DNA of 64,000 nt from Pseudomonas sp. UBA5706 (GTDB lineage: Bacteria; Pseudomonadota; Gammaproteobacteria; Pseudomonadales; Pseudomonadaceae): assembly GCF_002419965.1 (NCBI RefSeq), contig NZ_DIHC01000045.1:20139-84138 (forward strand), in the 5' to 3' direction. A program made the translations under genes and the position numbers. Positions 28,760 to 38,276 of the stretch are shown piece after piece. The notes below the pieces were generated by a model. It was not told the DNA's origin and searched no databases. It saw only the letters and a program-made list of their open reading frames with translations. Each line of letters opens with the position of its first letter. The stretch's first letter is position 1.

Positions 28760-30343
28760 ATGCCTAATGTACTCGGCGAGAACTTCATCGGCGGCGCCCG
28801 CAGTGGCCTCGGCGAAGCGCGCCACAAGAGTCTGGATGCAACGACCGGCGAAGCCCTGCCTTACACCTTCCATCAAGCCACGGACGGCGAAATCGACGCC
28901 GCAGCGCTGGCGGCCAAAGGCGCGTTTCTCGAATACCGCCAATTGAGCCCGGCACGTCGCGCGGAATTCCTCGACGCCATCGCCGACGAACTGGATGCCC
29001 TGGGTGATGACTTCGTCGCGCTGGTCTGTCAGGAAACCGCCCTGCCTGCCGGTCGCATCCAGGGCGAACGCGGGCGTACCAGCGGCCAGATGCGCCTGTT
29101 CGCCAAAGTCCTGCGTCGCGGCGATTTCCTGGGCGCGCGCATCGATCAGGCATTGCCGGATCGCAAGCCGCTGCCACGGGTTGACTTGCGGCAGTACCGC
29201 ATCGGTGTAGGCCCAATCGCTGTATTCGGCGCGAGCAACTTCCCGCTGGCGTTCTCTACCGCCGGCGGCGATACGGCCTCGGCGCTGGCAGCTGGCTGCC
29301 CTGTGGTGGTCAAGGCACACAGCGGACACGTGGCTACGGCTGATCTGGTGGGCAACGCAATCATTCGCGCCGCCGAAAAAACCGGCATGCCCAAAGGCGT
29401 ATTCAACATGATCTTCGGCAGCGGCGTGGGCGAAGGTCTGGTCAAGCACCCGGCCATTCAAGGCGTCGGCTTCACCGGTTCGCTGCACGGTGGTAATGCG
29501 TTGTGCAAACTGGCGGCAGAACGTGAGCAACCGATCCCGGTCTTCGCCGAAATGTCGAGCATCAACCCGGTGGTTCTATTGCCGGGCGCCCTGGCCGCTC
29601 GTGGTGCAACCATCGCTTCCGAACTGGCCGGTTCGGTGGTCATGGGCGCCGGTCAGTTCTGCACCAATCCGGGCGTGGTGATCGGGATTCGCTCCCCTGC
29701 CCTGAGCGCGTTCACCGAGCAGCTCAAAGAGCACATGGCCGGCCAGGCGCCACAAACCATGCTCAACGAAGGCGGCTTGCGCAGCTACGGCAAAGGCGTG
29801 CAGAAATTGCTGGAGCACCCGAGTGTCACGCATCTGGCTGGCAACCCGCAGTCGGGCCGCCAGGCTCAGGCGCAGTTGTTCAAGGCAGACGTCAGCATGT
29901 TGCTCAATGGCGATGAACTGCTGCAAGAAGAGGTATTCGGTCCGACGACGCTGCTGATTGAAGTCGCTGACGATGCCGAACTCAAAGCCGCCCTGCTGGC
30001 CTTGCGCGGTCAACTGACGGCGACATTGATTGGTGAAACCGCCGACTTGCAAAAGTACCAATGGCTGGTGCCGGTACTGGAAGAGAAAGTCGGTCGTATT
30101 CTGGTCAACGGCTACCCGACCGGCGTGGAAGTGTCGGATGCGATGGTCCATGGCGGGCCGTATCCGGCGACTTCCGACGCCCGCGGCACGTCGGTCGGCA
30201 CCCTGGCGATCGATCGCTTCCTGCGCCCGGTCTGCTACCAGAACTATCCAGACAGCTTGCTCCCGGCTGCGCTGCAAAACGCCAACCCGCTGGGGCTCAA
30301 GCGCCTGGTCAACGGCGAGTGGAGCAGCGACGTCATCGCATGA
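28760..30343 (+). CDS. alpha-ketoglutarate semialdehyde dehydrogenase (2,5-dioxopentanoate dehydrogenase, NADP+)
   Basis: A 527-residue aldehyde dehydrogenase with general base E264 (VFAEMSSINP), nucleophile C301 (GAGQFCTNPG) and cofactor-binding VFGASNFPLAFS near 155. Length and motifs match the KGSADH group that ends the non-phosphorylating pathways for arabinose, xylose, glucarate/galactarate and hydroxyproline, giving 2-oxoglutarate. AGGAG precedes the ATG. A clear terminator follows. None of the usual dehydratases is adjacent, although the sugar-dehydrogenase-like gene at 27259 lies just upstream on the same strand. Confidence 0.92.
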   Translation: MPNVLGENFIGGARSGLGEARHKSLDATTGEALPYTFHQATDGEIDAAALAAKGAFLEYRQLSPARRAEFLDAIADELDALGDDFVALVCQETALPAGRIQGERGRTSGQMRLFAKVLRRGDFLGARIDQALPDRKPLPRVDLRQYRIGVGPIAVFGASNFPLAFSTAGGDTASALAAGCPVVVKAHSGHVATADLVGNAIIRAAEKTGMPKGVFNMIFGSGVGEGLVKHPAIQGVGFTGSLHGGNALCKLAAEREQPIPVFAEMSSINPVVLLPGALAARGATIASELAGSVVMGAGQFCTNPGVVIGIRSPALSAFTEQLKEHMAGQAPQTMLNEGGLRSYGKGVQKLLEHPSVTHLAGNPQSGRQAQAQLFKADVSMLLNGDELLQEEVFGPTTLLIEVADDAELKAALLALRGQLTATLIGETADLQKYQWLVPVLEEKVGRILVNGYPTGVEVSDAMVHGGPYPATSDARGTSVGTLAIDRFLRPVCYQNYPDSLLPAALQNANPLGLKRLVNGEWSSDVIA

Positions 30344-30366
30344 TGGGTGTTTGATCCGCTGAACGA

Positions 30367-30402
30367 ACGGCGCGCCCCGCACAGGACGCGCCGTTTTTTT
30401 TG
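30367..30402 (+). terminator. rho-independent terminator of the dehydrogenase gene
   Basis: ACGGCGCG (30367-30374) pairs with CGCGCCGT (30387-30394), followed by eight Ts. It lies 24 bases after the stop codon. Confidence 0.92.
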
Positions 30403-30488
30403 CCTGCTGCGGGCATTGCCAGCAACAGCCTGCGCGACTAGCATCGCCGCTCATCAATCGATCCATACATGCAACAGCGGACACCGAT

Positions 30489-30830
30489 ATGCACGACGAA
30501 CTCCAGATCATCGACCTGCTGCAAGGTACCGGCAAAGCGGCGGTCAAGGGCGCGCTGATCACCACGCAATATACCGGCACCCTGGAAGACGGCACGGTGT
30601 TCGACTCATCCTGGGAGCGCGGCAAGCCGTTCCAGTGCGTGATCGGCACGGGGCGGGTGATCAAGGGCTGGGATCAAGGCCTGATGGGCATGCAGGTCGG
30701 CGGCAAACGCAAGCTGCTGGTGCCCTCGCACCTGGCCTATGGCGAGCGCAGCATGGGCGCCCACATCAAGCCGGATTCGAACCTGGTATTCGAGATTGAA
30801 CTGCTGGAAGTGCTGACGCGGGAGGGCTGA
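30489..30830 (+). CDS. FKBP-type peptidyl-prolyl cis-trans isomerase
   Basis: A compact 113-residue single-domain FKBP without signal peptide, so cytoplasmic. It has the family motifs TGTLEDGTVFDSSWERGKPF (about 29-48), GTGRVIKGWDQGLMGMQVGGKRKLLVPSHLAYG (about 53-85) and the closing LVFEIELLEV. It catalyses prolyl isomerisation during folding. It is monocistronic and convergent with the signalling region. Confidence 0.93.
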   Translation: MHDELQIIDLLQGTGKAAVKGALITTQYTGTLEDGTVFDSSWERGKPFQCVIGTGRVIKGWDQGLMGMQVGGKRKLLVPSHLAYGERSMGAHIKPDSNLVFEIELLEVLTREG

Positions 30831-30969
30831 ACAGAACGGATTGCAACGGCGCGCGGGGCAGGTCTCTTCATTTCGGCTAGCACGGCACACGAACAACGGC
30901 GGCTGCCCAGCGGTGCCGATTCAAGGATCGGCTGCAGGCCCGACGGCGTGCACAGGCAGTACGATGAGC

Positions 30970-33363
30970 CTACGAAGCCACCCCTGCCCCCGCTTTCATC
31001 AATACATTCGCCAGCTTGCGCGCCAGTTCTTCTTCCTTATACGGCTTCTGCACGATCAGTTGCTGGTCCACGTCGAGAATGTCGATATCGGCGAAGCCTG
31101 TGATGAACATGATCGGTAGCCCGGGGTATTCGCGCTTGACGATGTCGGCCAGTTCGGCGCCGGTCATGTTCGGCATGGCGAAGTCGGTCAATACCAGTTC
31201 GATCGCTGAATCGATCTTCTTCAGCGCATCGTCTCCATTCTCGGCTTCGACCACTGAATAGCCCAGCGAGCTGAGCATCATTGACGTCACCGAGCGCACC
31301 TGAGCATCGTCATCGACCAGCAAAATGGTGCGCTGCAAGTCATCGGGGTTAGCGTGTCCGGGCATGTCCGACAGGCTGACCACCGGGCTGGCAATGCGGG
31401 CGATACTGGGCAGGAACACCTTGATCGTCGTCCCGGCGTTTTCGGCAGTGTCGATACTGACCCCGCCGCTGGATTGTTTGGCAAAGCCGAAAACCTGCGC
31501 CAGACCCAGCCCCGAGCCCTTGCCTACGGCCTTGGTGGTAAAAAATGGCTCGAACGCCTTGGCCAGCACTTGCTCGCTCATGCCACAACCGGAGTCGCTG
31601 ACCGAGAGCACCACATAGGCCCCTGGGTCAGGGTCTTCGGGGCGTTGCGGCAAGCGATAGACGATCTCGTTCCAGGTGCTCAGGCGCAGCTGACCGCCCT
31701 GGGCCATGGCGTCCCGCGCGTTGATGGCCAGGTTGAGAATGATCATCTCGGTCTGCGTCGGGTCGACCAGCGCACTCCATAGATCATCGGCCAGCTCGGT
31801 TTCCACCCAGACACTGCCGCCCAACGCCCGGCCGAGCAGCTCACGCATACCACCGATGGTGTCGTTGAGGTTGAGGGCCACCGGCTCCAGGCGTTGCCGT
31901 CGGGAGAAAGACAGCAACTGGCTGGTCAGCTTGGCGCCGCGTTCGCCGGCCGAGCGGATGTTCTGCAAGCGCTGCGGTGATTTGGTGAACACGCCCTTCT
32001 CCAGGTCCCGAGCGAGGAAGTTGGCGCTGGTGAGGATCACCGTCAGCAGGTTATTGAAATCGTGCGCCACCCCCGCAGTGAGCTGCCCGACCACTTCTAG
32101 GCGCTGCATCTGCTGCAGCGCTGCCTCCACCCGCTCGCGCTCCTTAATCTGGTCGCGCAAACGTTTATTGGTCGCTGCCAGTTCGTCGACCACCGCGCGC
32201 TCGCTGCTGATGTCGCGCACAGCGGCGTACATCAGCCCTTCATCGGGCACTATGGTCCAGGACAGCCAGCGGAAGCCGCCGTCGGCATGTCGCATCCGGT
32301 TGACGAAACGCGTGGTCACGTTGCCCTGAGCCACACTGGCGGTCTCGCGCAGCGTCGCTTCCAGATCGTCCAGGTGGATCAGCTCCCCCAGTGACTGTGT
32401 ATGAAAATCGGCACGAGCCCAACCCAGTGTGCTTTCCCACGCCGGATTCAGGGCTATTGGGGTCATGTCGAAACGCAGCACGCCGAGCAGTTCGCGCGAC
32501 AGCTCCCAGGTACGGTCCCGTTCGCGGGTCCGCTGCACCACGCGCTCACCGAGAATCTCGTTGAGCTGATGCAGCGCCTGGGTCGCCTGCTTGCGCTCGC
32601 TGATATCCTGCATGACGCCGGTAAAGCGTACGCACTTGCCATCCTCGAATAACGAACGACCATTGGAGAATACCCAGCGCTCGCCTTCACCTTCCGTCAG
32701 CAGGCGATGTTCGATCTGAAACCCGGTGTCAGCCGCCAGCGCCGCGATGACCTTGTCTTGCAGCAGGTCACGGTCGTCCGGGTGGCATCGGGCAAACATA
32801 AACGCCATGCTCACTACTGCGTCCGCGGGCACGCCGTACAGCGCCTTGCAGCGCTCGTCCCAGAGCAGGGTTTCAGTGCGCGGATCATACGTCCATACGC
32901 CCATTTCGGCCGCTTCGATCGCCAGATGCGCACGCACCTCGGCATCTTGCAGGGTGGCTTCGGCGTGCTGCCGCTTTTCCCGCTCACGCACTTCGGAAAC
33001 GGCACGGAACACTGCCTTGGGCAGCATCTTCAGGTTCTGCTTGAGCACATAGTCGATAGCGCCCATGCGCATCATCTCTACCGCGTGCTGCTCGCCAAAG
33101 ATCCCTGACAGGAAGATGAACGGGGTTTGCGGCGCTAGGCGCTGGGCGGTGTTAAGCACCTCGGGCCCGGATGAACCGGGCAGCAGGTAATCGCTGAGAA
33201 TCAGATGAAAACGTCCGGCCGATAACTCTCGCTCCACGTCTTGATGGTTGTAGACCAGGGTGGCGTCGATGTTGAGCCCGCTGGTCTCCAGCGTGAGCAG
33301 GGTCAGTTCAGCGTCATGCGGACTGTCTTCAACCAGAAGCAGTTTAAGTAGCGTTAGCGGCAT
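30970..33363 (-). CDS. hybrid sensor histidine kinase (REC-PAS-PAS-HisKA-HATPase-REC)
   Basis: The 797-residue protein starts with a receiver domain (1-125, phosphoacceptor D58 in LILSDYLLPG). Two PAS/PAC modules (about 145-390) follow, then a HisKA domain (VAHDFNNLLTVI), an HATPase (NLAINARDAM, GKGSGLGLAQVFGF) and a C-terminal receiver (LLVDDDAQVRS ... LTDFAMPNMTG). No membrane segment is present, so it is cytoplasmic. It is the last gene after the bacteriophytochrome and Rcp1-like receiver and could receive their signal through its N-terminal receiver. Its output is unknown; no DNA-binding domain is attached. Confidence 0.93.
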   Translation of the reverse strand: MPLTLLKLLLVEDSPHDAELTLLTLETSGLNIDATLVYNHQDVERELSAGRFHLILSDYLLPGSSGPEVLNTAQRLAPQTPFIFLSGIFGEQHAVEMMRMGAIDYVLKQNLKMLPKAVFRAVSEVREREKRQHAEATLQDAEVRAHLAIEAAEMGVWTYDPRTETLLWDERCKALYGVPADAVVSMAFMFARCHPDDRDLLQDKVIAALAADTGFQIEHRLLTEGEGERWVFSNGRSLFEDGKCVRFTGVMQDISERKQATQALHQLNEILGERVVQRTRERDRTWELSRELLGVLRFDMTPIALNPAWESTLGWARADFHTQSLGELIHLDDLEATLRETASVAQGNVTTRFVNRMRHADGGFRWLSWTIVPDEGLMYAAVRDISSERAVVDELAATNKRLRDQIKERERVEAALQQMQRLEVVGQLTAGVAHDFNNLLTVILTSANFLARDLEKGVFTKSPQRLQNIRSAGERGAKLTSQLLSFSRRQRLEPVALNLNDTIGGMRELLGRALGGSVWVETELADDLWSALVDPTQTEMIILNLAINARDAMAQGGQLRLSTWNEIVYRLPQRPEDPDPGAYVVLSVSDSGCGMSEQVLAKAFEPFFTTKAVGKGSGLGLAQVFGFAKQSSGGVSIDTAENAGTTIKVFLPSIARIASPVVSLSDMPGHANPDDLQRTILLVDDDAQVRSVTSMMLSSLGYSVVEAENGDDALKKIDSAIELVLTDFAMPNMTGAELADIVKREYPGLPIMFITGFADIDILDVDQQLIVQKPYKEEELARKLANVLMKAGAGVAS

Positions 33364-33442
33364 GATTAGTCGTTCGTTTATTGCGCAAAGGCCCTCGCCG
33401 GCCGCGGTTCGCGGGACGGTTCAGGCCATGGAGTCCGGCCAA

Positions 33443-33904
33443 TCAGGAGCCAGGGCGGCGTGCCAGCCGCAACGAGCCAGGCGGCGGCTCGTTGAGAACG
33501 GCCCAGAACACCCCGAGATCAGAAATGGCCGAGACGAATTCCTTGAATTCGACCGGCTTGACCACGTAAGCGTTCACCCCCAATGCATACGCACGTTGCA
33601 AATCAGGTTCCTCGCGAGAGGACGTCAGCATAACCACCGGAATACTGCGCAATTCCTCGGCCTCGCGGATGGCTTTCAAAACCTCCAGGCCATCAAGCTT
33701 GGGCAACTTCAGATCCAGCAACATCACCGCCGGATTGCCCGCCACACGATCATGATGCTGGCCCCGGCGGAACAGATAGTCCAGCGCTTCGGCGCCGTCC
33801 CTCAGCACAATGACTTCATTGGCCAGCTGGCTGCGTTCCAAAGCGACGAGGGTCAGCTCCAGATCGTTGGGATTATCTTCCACCAGAAGAATGGGTTTGA
33901 GCAC
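33443..33904 (-). CDS. single-domain response regulator, Rcp1/BphR-like
   Basis: The 153-residue protein is a receiver only: acidic pocket VEDNPND, phosphoacceptor D64 (MLLDLKLPKLDG), later TS and K residues. The insertion RRGQHHDRVAGNPAV before the Asp strand is typical of phytochrome-associated Rcp1-type receivers. It starts with GTG at 33904, supported by GAGGAG 7 bases upstream. It lies 19 bases after the bacteriophytochrome gene, so it is its probable phosphorylation partner. Confidence 0.93.
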   Translation of the reverse strand: MLKPILLVEDNPNDLELTLVALERSQLANEVIVLRDGAEALDYLFRRGQHHDRVAGNPAVMLLDLKLPKLDGLEVLKAIREAEELRSIPVVMLTSSREEPDLQRAYALGVNAYVVKPVEFKEFVSAISDLGVFWAVLNEPPPGSLRLARRPGS

Positions 33905-33923
33905 TGGGCGTCTCCTCGGACAC

Positions 33924-36179
33924 TCAAAGGGTTACAGTGAGGCTGCGCTTGGGTAGCGCAAAATAAAAGGTGGCTCCTTGCCCCAACTCGCTCTGGGCCC
34001 ATACCGAACCATCATGGCGCTCGATGATCCGACGCACACTGGCCAGGCCAATTCCGGTGCCTTCAAACTCTTCCATCCGGTGCAAGCGCTGAAACACCCC
34101 GAACAGCTTGCCGGCATATTGCATGTCGAAACCCACACCGTTGTCGCGGATGTACACCACCACATTGCGGTCTTCTTCGTAACTGCCGATCTCGATCACC
34201 GCAGCGCTTTGATTGCGGCTGTACTTGATGGCATTGGACAGCAAGTTGCGCATGGCCAAATGCAGGAACGCAGCATCGGCGATCAGTACCGGCAAGGGTT
34301 CGGAGATACGCCACTGCAGGTCGCGACCTTCATAATCGGGGAGCATTTCCCGACGGATGGATTCGACCATCGCGTTCAGGTCCACTTCCGAGTAACGCAT
34401 GGCCGAACGACCCATCTGCGAGAAGCTCAGTAGATTGTCGACCAGCGTGCCAGCGAAACGCGCCGATTCACTGATGTTGTCCAAAAAACGCACCCCGCGC
34501 TCGGACAGCTTGCCGCCTTCGATGTCGTTCAACAGTTCGGCGTAGCCGGCGATGTGACGCAAAGGCGCACGCAAGTCGTGGGACACGCTATAGGAAAACG
34601 CTTCGAGTTCCTTGTTGGATTTTTTCAGTTCTTCGGCCAGCGCGGCCATTTCCTCGGCCTTGCGCAGCACAATGCCCAACACCGCCGCGCGCAGCTCCAC
34701 CACGCCCTCGATGTCCAGTTCGTCCCACGGCCGCGAGTAGCCGCGCATGGTTTGCTGCCAGAGGGCAAAGCTGTGGCGCGGGCTGAGCGAACCGCTCTCG
34801 CTGAGGGTTTTTTCCGGCTTGCCGGCCCAGTTGACCACCCTGACGTACTCGGGCCGGAACCAGATAATGTAATTGGAATGCAGCTCGGAGATCGCCATGG
34901 CCAACACGCCGCTGACCGATTGGCTCAGCTGCGGCAGCTCGGGAATATCGCGACCGACGTTGTCACAGGCAAACACCTCGTGGGAGCCGCGCGCGCTCAG
35001 CCACTGAGTCAGGTCGTATATATGCTGGCGCTCCGGCGTCTGGCCATAGACATCCAGCGTCGCTTCGGAGATCACGGCGGCGCCGCTTGCCTGGACGAAG
35101 TCCAGCAGTACCTCCGGCATCGCCTGCAGGCCACGGGTGACACTGTCCAGGTCGGCCATCGAGGCGAGCATCTGCACGATCTGGCGGCGCAGGCTGAGCA
35201 TGCGCTGGCTCTTGATCTGGGCCTGCTTGGTTTCGATCTGCAGGGACAATACGCTGCCCAACAGTTCGCAGGCCGTGCGGGTCTGGAAACTCACCGGGCG
35301 GGGCGTAGCATGGTGACAGGATATGAGACCCCACAATTGACCACCCACCACGATGGAAATCGACATCGAGGCCAAGGTCTGCATGTTGCGCATGTACTGC
35401 AGATGCACCGGCGATACGCTGCGCAGCGTGGCGAAACTCAGGTCCAGGGGCGCACCGGTCAGCGGGTTATTGGCCGGCACCAGCGGTGATGGGCGATAGT
35501 TGGCATCCTCGATCACACGAACGCGGTTGGCCAGGTACAATGCCCTGGCCTGTGCGGGAATATCGGCAGCAGGGAAGCTGAGTCCCTCATAGCGCTGATA
35601 GCCCTCATCGGCCACTTCGGCATACACCTGCCCGCTGCCGTCGGCATCGAAACGGTACGCCTTGACCCGTGCAAACCCGGTGATGCGCTTGACCTCCGCC
35701 ACCGACCGCTGGCTCAACGCTTCGATGGTCTCGGTTTCTTCCATCTGGCTGATGAACGTACGCATCAGCGGATAAACGTTGCCGTATGCCGAACTCATGT
35801 CGCTGGCCGGCTCGAATTCGGCGATCAGGACCTGATCATGGCGGTGCACCATCATCGCCATCGGCATGCCTGCGCGCGTCCCCTCAAGGAAACGTACATC
35901 GCCCACGTGGAAAGGGTTCTGGTCGTCGTCGGGCAGCGCCGCCAGACGTTCCAGCAAACGCTGACAATCGTCGAACACACGCGGCAGCTCGGCGCCGATA
36001 AGGGTCTGCGGCTCCATGCCCAGCCAACTGAGGACGTTGGCGCTGACCTGGACGATGGTCATCGTCGTTTCGTCGAAGACCAGCAAGAATCCCTGCGGCT
36101 GGATACTGCCGGGAATCTGGATCGGCTCGCGGGCGCAGTTATCGATCGCGCTTTGGAGAAGTTCCGGGCTGAGGGTCAA
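33924..36179 (-). CDS. bacteriophytochrome histidine kinase (BphP2-like)
   Basis: A 751-residue PAS-GAF-PHY-HisKA-HATPase protein. C15 in DNCAREPIQIPG is the biliverdin-attaching cysteine, followed by SIQPQG. The GAF domain has the PAADIPAQAR motif that holds the chromophore. The kinase has SVSHDLRAPLRH and NLLSNAIKYSRN. It starts at TTG 36179; the choice is supported by a strong GAAGGAGAT 6 bases upstream. It senses red/far-red light in the cytoplasm. It is followed by the receiver and hybrid kinase genes on the same strand. No heme oxygenase is adjacent; the one at 45420 could supply biliverdin. Confidence 0.95.
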   Translation of the reverse strand: MTLSPELLQSAIDNCAREPIQIPGSIQPQGFLLVFDETTMTIVQVSANVLSWLGMEPQTLIGAELPRVFDDCQRLLERLAALPDDDQNPFHVGDVRFLEGTRAGMPMAMMVHRHDQVLIAEFEPASDMSSAYGNVYPLMRTFISQMEETETIEALSQRSVAEVKRITGFARVKAYRFDADGSGQVYAEVADEGYQRYEGLSFPAADIPAQARALYLANRVRVIEDANYRPSPLVPANNPLTGAPLDLSFATLRSVSPVHLQYMRNMQTLASMSISIVVGGQLWGLISCHHATPRPVSFQTRTACELLGSVLSLQIETKQAQIKSQRMLSLRRQIVQMLASMADLDSVTRGLQAMPEVLLDFVQASGAAVISEATLDVYGQTPERQHIYDLTQWLSARGSHEVFACDNVGRDIPELPQLSQSVSGVLAMAISELHSNYIIWFRPEYVRVVNWAGKPEKTLSESGSLSPRHSFALWQQTMRGYSRPWDELDIEGVVELRAAVLGIVLRKAEEMAALAEELKKSNKELEAFSYSVSHDLRAPLRHIAGYAELLNDIEGGKLSERGVRFLDNISESARFAGTLVDNLLSFSQMGRSAMRYSEVDLNAMVESIRREMLPDYEGRDLQWRISEPLPVLIADAAFLHLAMRNLLSNAIKYSRNQSAAVIEIGSYEEDRNVVVYIRDNGVGFDMQYAGKLFGVFQRLHRMEEFEGTGIGLASVRRIIERHDGSVWAQSELGQGATFYFALPKRSLTVTL

Positions 36180-36335
36180 AACTGGATCTCCTTCACCTCC
36201 AACGCATTCAACGCGAATGCTCGTTAGCGGTGCGTGCCCCTAGGGTTGGCACTGATTTGAATTGGCGTAAACATTAACAAAATTTGTACCGCCGTGGCGC
36301 GTTGCCCACTGATATCGCTGGAAAAATCCCCGGGA

Positions 36336-38276
36336 TCAGGTATCCAGCATGGTTCTGACCTTATTCAAAAACTCGGTCAGTTGAAACGGCTTGGTAATCA
36401 TGTCCATGCCCTCCCCCAGAAACAGCTGCCGGTTTAGCGCGTTTTCCGCGTAGCCGGTCATGAACAGCACCGGCGCGTTCGGACGCCAATCGCGCATGCG
36501 CTGCGCCAGCTCGCGACCGTTCATCTGTGGCATGCCCACATCGGTCAGCAGCAGATCGATCGACAAATCGTGCTCCAGCAGTGACAGTGCGGTATTGACG
36601 TCCGCGGCCTGGGTGCAGCGATACCCCGCGTCGGTCAGGATCTCATTGACGAACATGCGCACCGACGCCGTATCCTCGACGATCAGGACATGCTCACCGG
36701 CGCCCAGCTCGGCGGTTTCCGGCACCGGGGGCGGCGCGACGGTTTGATCCGTTGCTGCAGGCAGCATTAAGGTCACCTCGGTGCCGTGGCCGACGACGCT
36801 ACGGATGTGTACATCGCCGCCGGATTGCCGCGCGAACCCGTAGATGGTTGACAACCCCAGCCCGGTACCCTCACCGATGGGTTTGGTGGTGAAAAATGGA
36901 TCGAACACCTTGTCGATCAGGTGATGCTCGATGCCCACCCCGTCGTCGCGCACGGTCAACGCAATATACAAGCCGTCGGCCAAACGTGGATTGCCCTGCG
37001 AGTAAGCCTCGTAGGTACTGATCCAGATATGGCCGCCCTGAGGCAGCGCGTCCCGGGCGTTGATCACCAGGTTGAGGACGGCGCTTTCCAGTTGCCCGGC
37101 ATCGACCATCGCCACGGCGCTGCGGGCAGGCAGTTCAAGCGTGAGACCGATGCGCTTGCCGATGGTCCGGCTCAGCAGATCCTCCAGCGAGCGCACGTAT
37201 TGGCTGACGTCCGCAGGCCGGGTATCCAGCGGTTGCTGACGCGCGAAAGCCAGCAAGCGATGGGTCAGGCTTGCTGCGCTTTTGGCCGAGGCTAGCGCCG
37301 CATCGGCGTAGGTCAGGACTTTCTCCGTACGTCCGTCCTCGGTGCGCTTCTTGATCAGTTCAAGCCCGGTGACGATGCCGGTCAGCAGATTGTTGAAGTC
37401 ATGCGCGATGCCGCCGGTGAGCTTGCCGATAGCGTCCATTTTCTGCGCCTGCAGCAGTTGAGCCTCGGTCCGCGCGCGCTCGGCGACTTCGTGGGCCAAT
37501 TGCGTGTTGACGCTGTCCAGTTGCTGTAAATGCGACTGCTCGCGGCGGCGGTGCTCGGTCACGTCCTCGACGAACACCAGGCTCAGGCCATCGATGCGAT
37601 AGGGCGACACCTGCCATTCGGTTTCGCGCAGATCGCCTTGAACCAGCATGCACAGAGTACCCTTCCAGCGTTCCCCCGCTACCAGGGCCTTGCTCAGGCC
37701 GGCGATCGCTGGCGCCTGATCGTCACTCAAGCACTGCAAAACCGCATCCTCGGCCGCCCCCTGGGCGATCAGCCGAGAGAACGCGTGGTTGCATTCATGG
37801 ACCTTTAGCTGATCGTCCATGACCGCGATCGGCGCCGAGACGTTGACGAAAATCTCGCGAAAACGGTCCTCGCTGTCGCGCAGGGCAAATTCGGTATCGC
37901 GCACCCGCAGCAGCGTGCGCAGGGTGGCCAGTAACACATCGGGGTCCACCGGGTGCACCAGGTAGGCGTCGGCTCCGGCCTCAAGACCGGTGACGATATC
38001 GCCGGTCTGGATCGACGCCGCCGATACGTGCACCACTGGCAGCAACGCCGTGCGAGGCTCACTGCGTAGCTGGCGCACGATGTCGAAGCCACTCATATCC
38101 GGCAGGTTGACGTCGAGAATCAGCGCATCCGGAACCCGCCCGGCGATCAACGCCAGGCCCTCGGTCCCCGTGCCCGCCTCCTGCACCACAAACCCATGGC
38201 GCTCCATGCGCCGGCGCAACGCGTAGCGAGTAGCCTGATTGTCATCGACGATCAGCAGCCGGGAGTCAGCTTTCAT
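36336..38276 (-). CDS. hybrid histidine kinase with N- and C-terminal receivers (REC-PAS-HisKA-HATPase-REC)
   Basis: Two possible starts are adjacent (GTG 38279, ATG 38276); AGGAG is best spaced for the ATG, giving 646 residues. The receiver (1-125) has D55 in LILDVNLPD, and a PAS-like segment spans about 130-250. HisKA has GGIAHDFNNLLTG; the HATPase has NLVINARDALP and GEGTGLGLSTIYGF. The C-terminal receiver has LLLTDVGMPQMNG. It overlaps the preceding histidine kinase gene and is the last gene of the stressosome-like operon, so it is the likely signal output. It is cytoplasmic with no DNA-binding domain. Confidence 0.92.
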   Translation of the reverse strand: MKADSRLLIVDDNQATRYALRRRMERHGFVVQEAGTGTEGLALIAGRVPDALILDVNLPDMSGFDIVRQLRSEPRTALLPVVHVSAASIQTGDIVTGLEAGADAYLVHPVDPDVLLATLRTLLRVRDTEFALRDSEDRFREIFVNVSAPIAVMDDQLKVHECNHAFSRLIAQGAAEDAVLQCLSDDQAPAIAGLSKALVAGERWKGTLCMLVQGDLRETEWQVSPYRIDGLSLVFVEDVTEHRRREQSHLQQLDSVNTQLAHEVAERARTEAQLLQAQKMDAIGKLTGGIAHDFNNLLTGIVTGLELIKKRTEDGRTEKVLTYADAALASAKSAASLTHRLLAFARQQPLDTRPADVSQYVRSLEDLLSRTIGKRIGLTLELPARSAVAMVDAGQLESAVLNLVINARDALPQGGHIWISTYEAYSQGNPRLADGLYIALTVRDDGVGIEHHLIDKVFDPFFTTKPIGEGTGLGLSTIYGFARQSGGDVHIRSVVGHGTEVTLMLPAATDQTVAPPPVPETAELGAGEHVLIVEDTASVRMFVNEILTDAGYRCTQAADVNTALSLLEHDLSIDLLLTDVGMPQMNGRELAQRMRDWRPNAPVLFMTGYAENALNRQLFLGEGMDMITKPFQLTEFLNKVRTMLDT

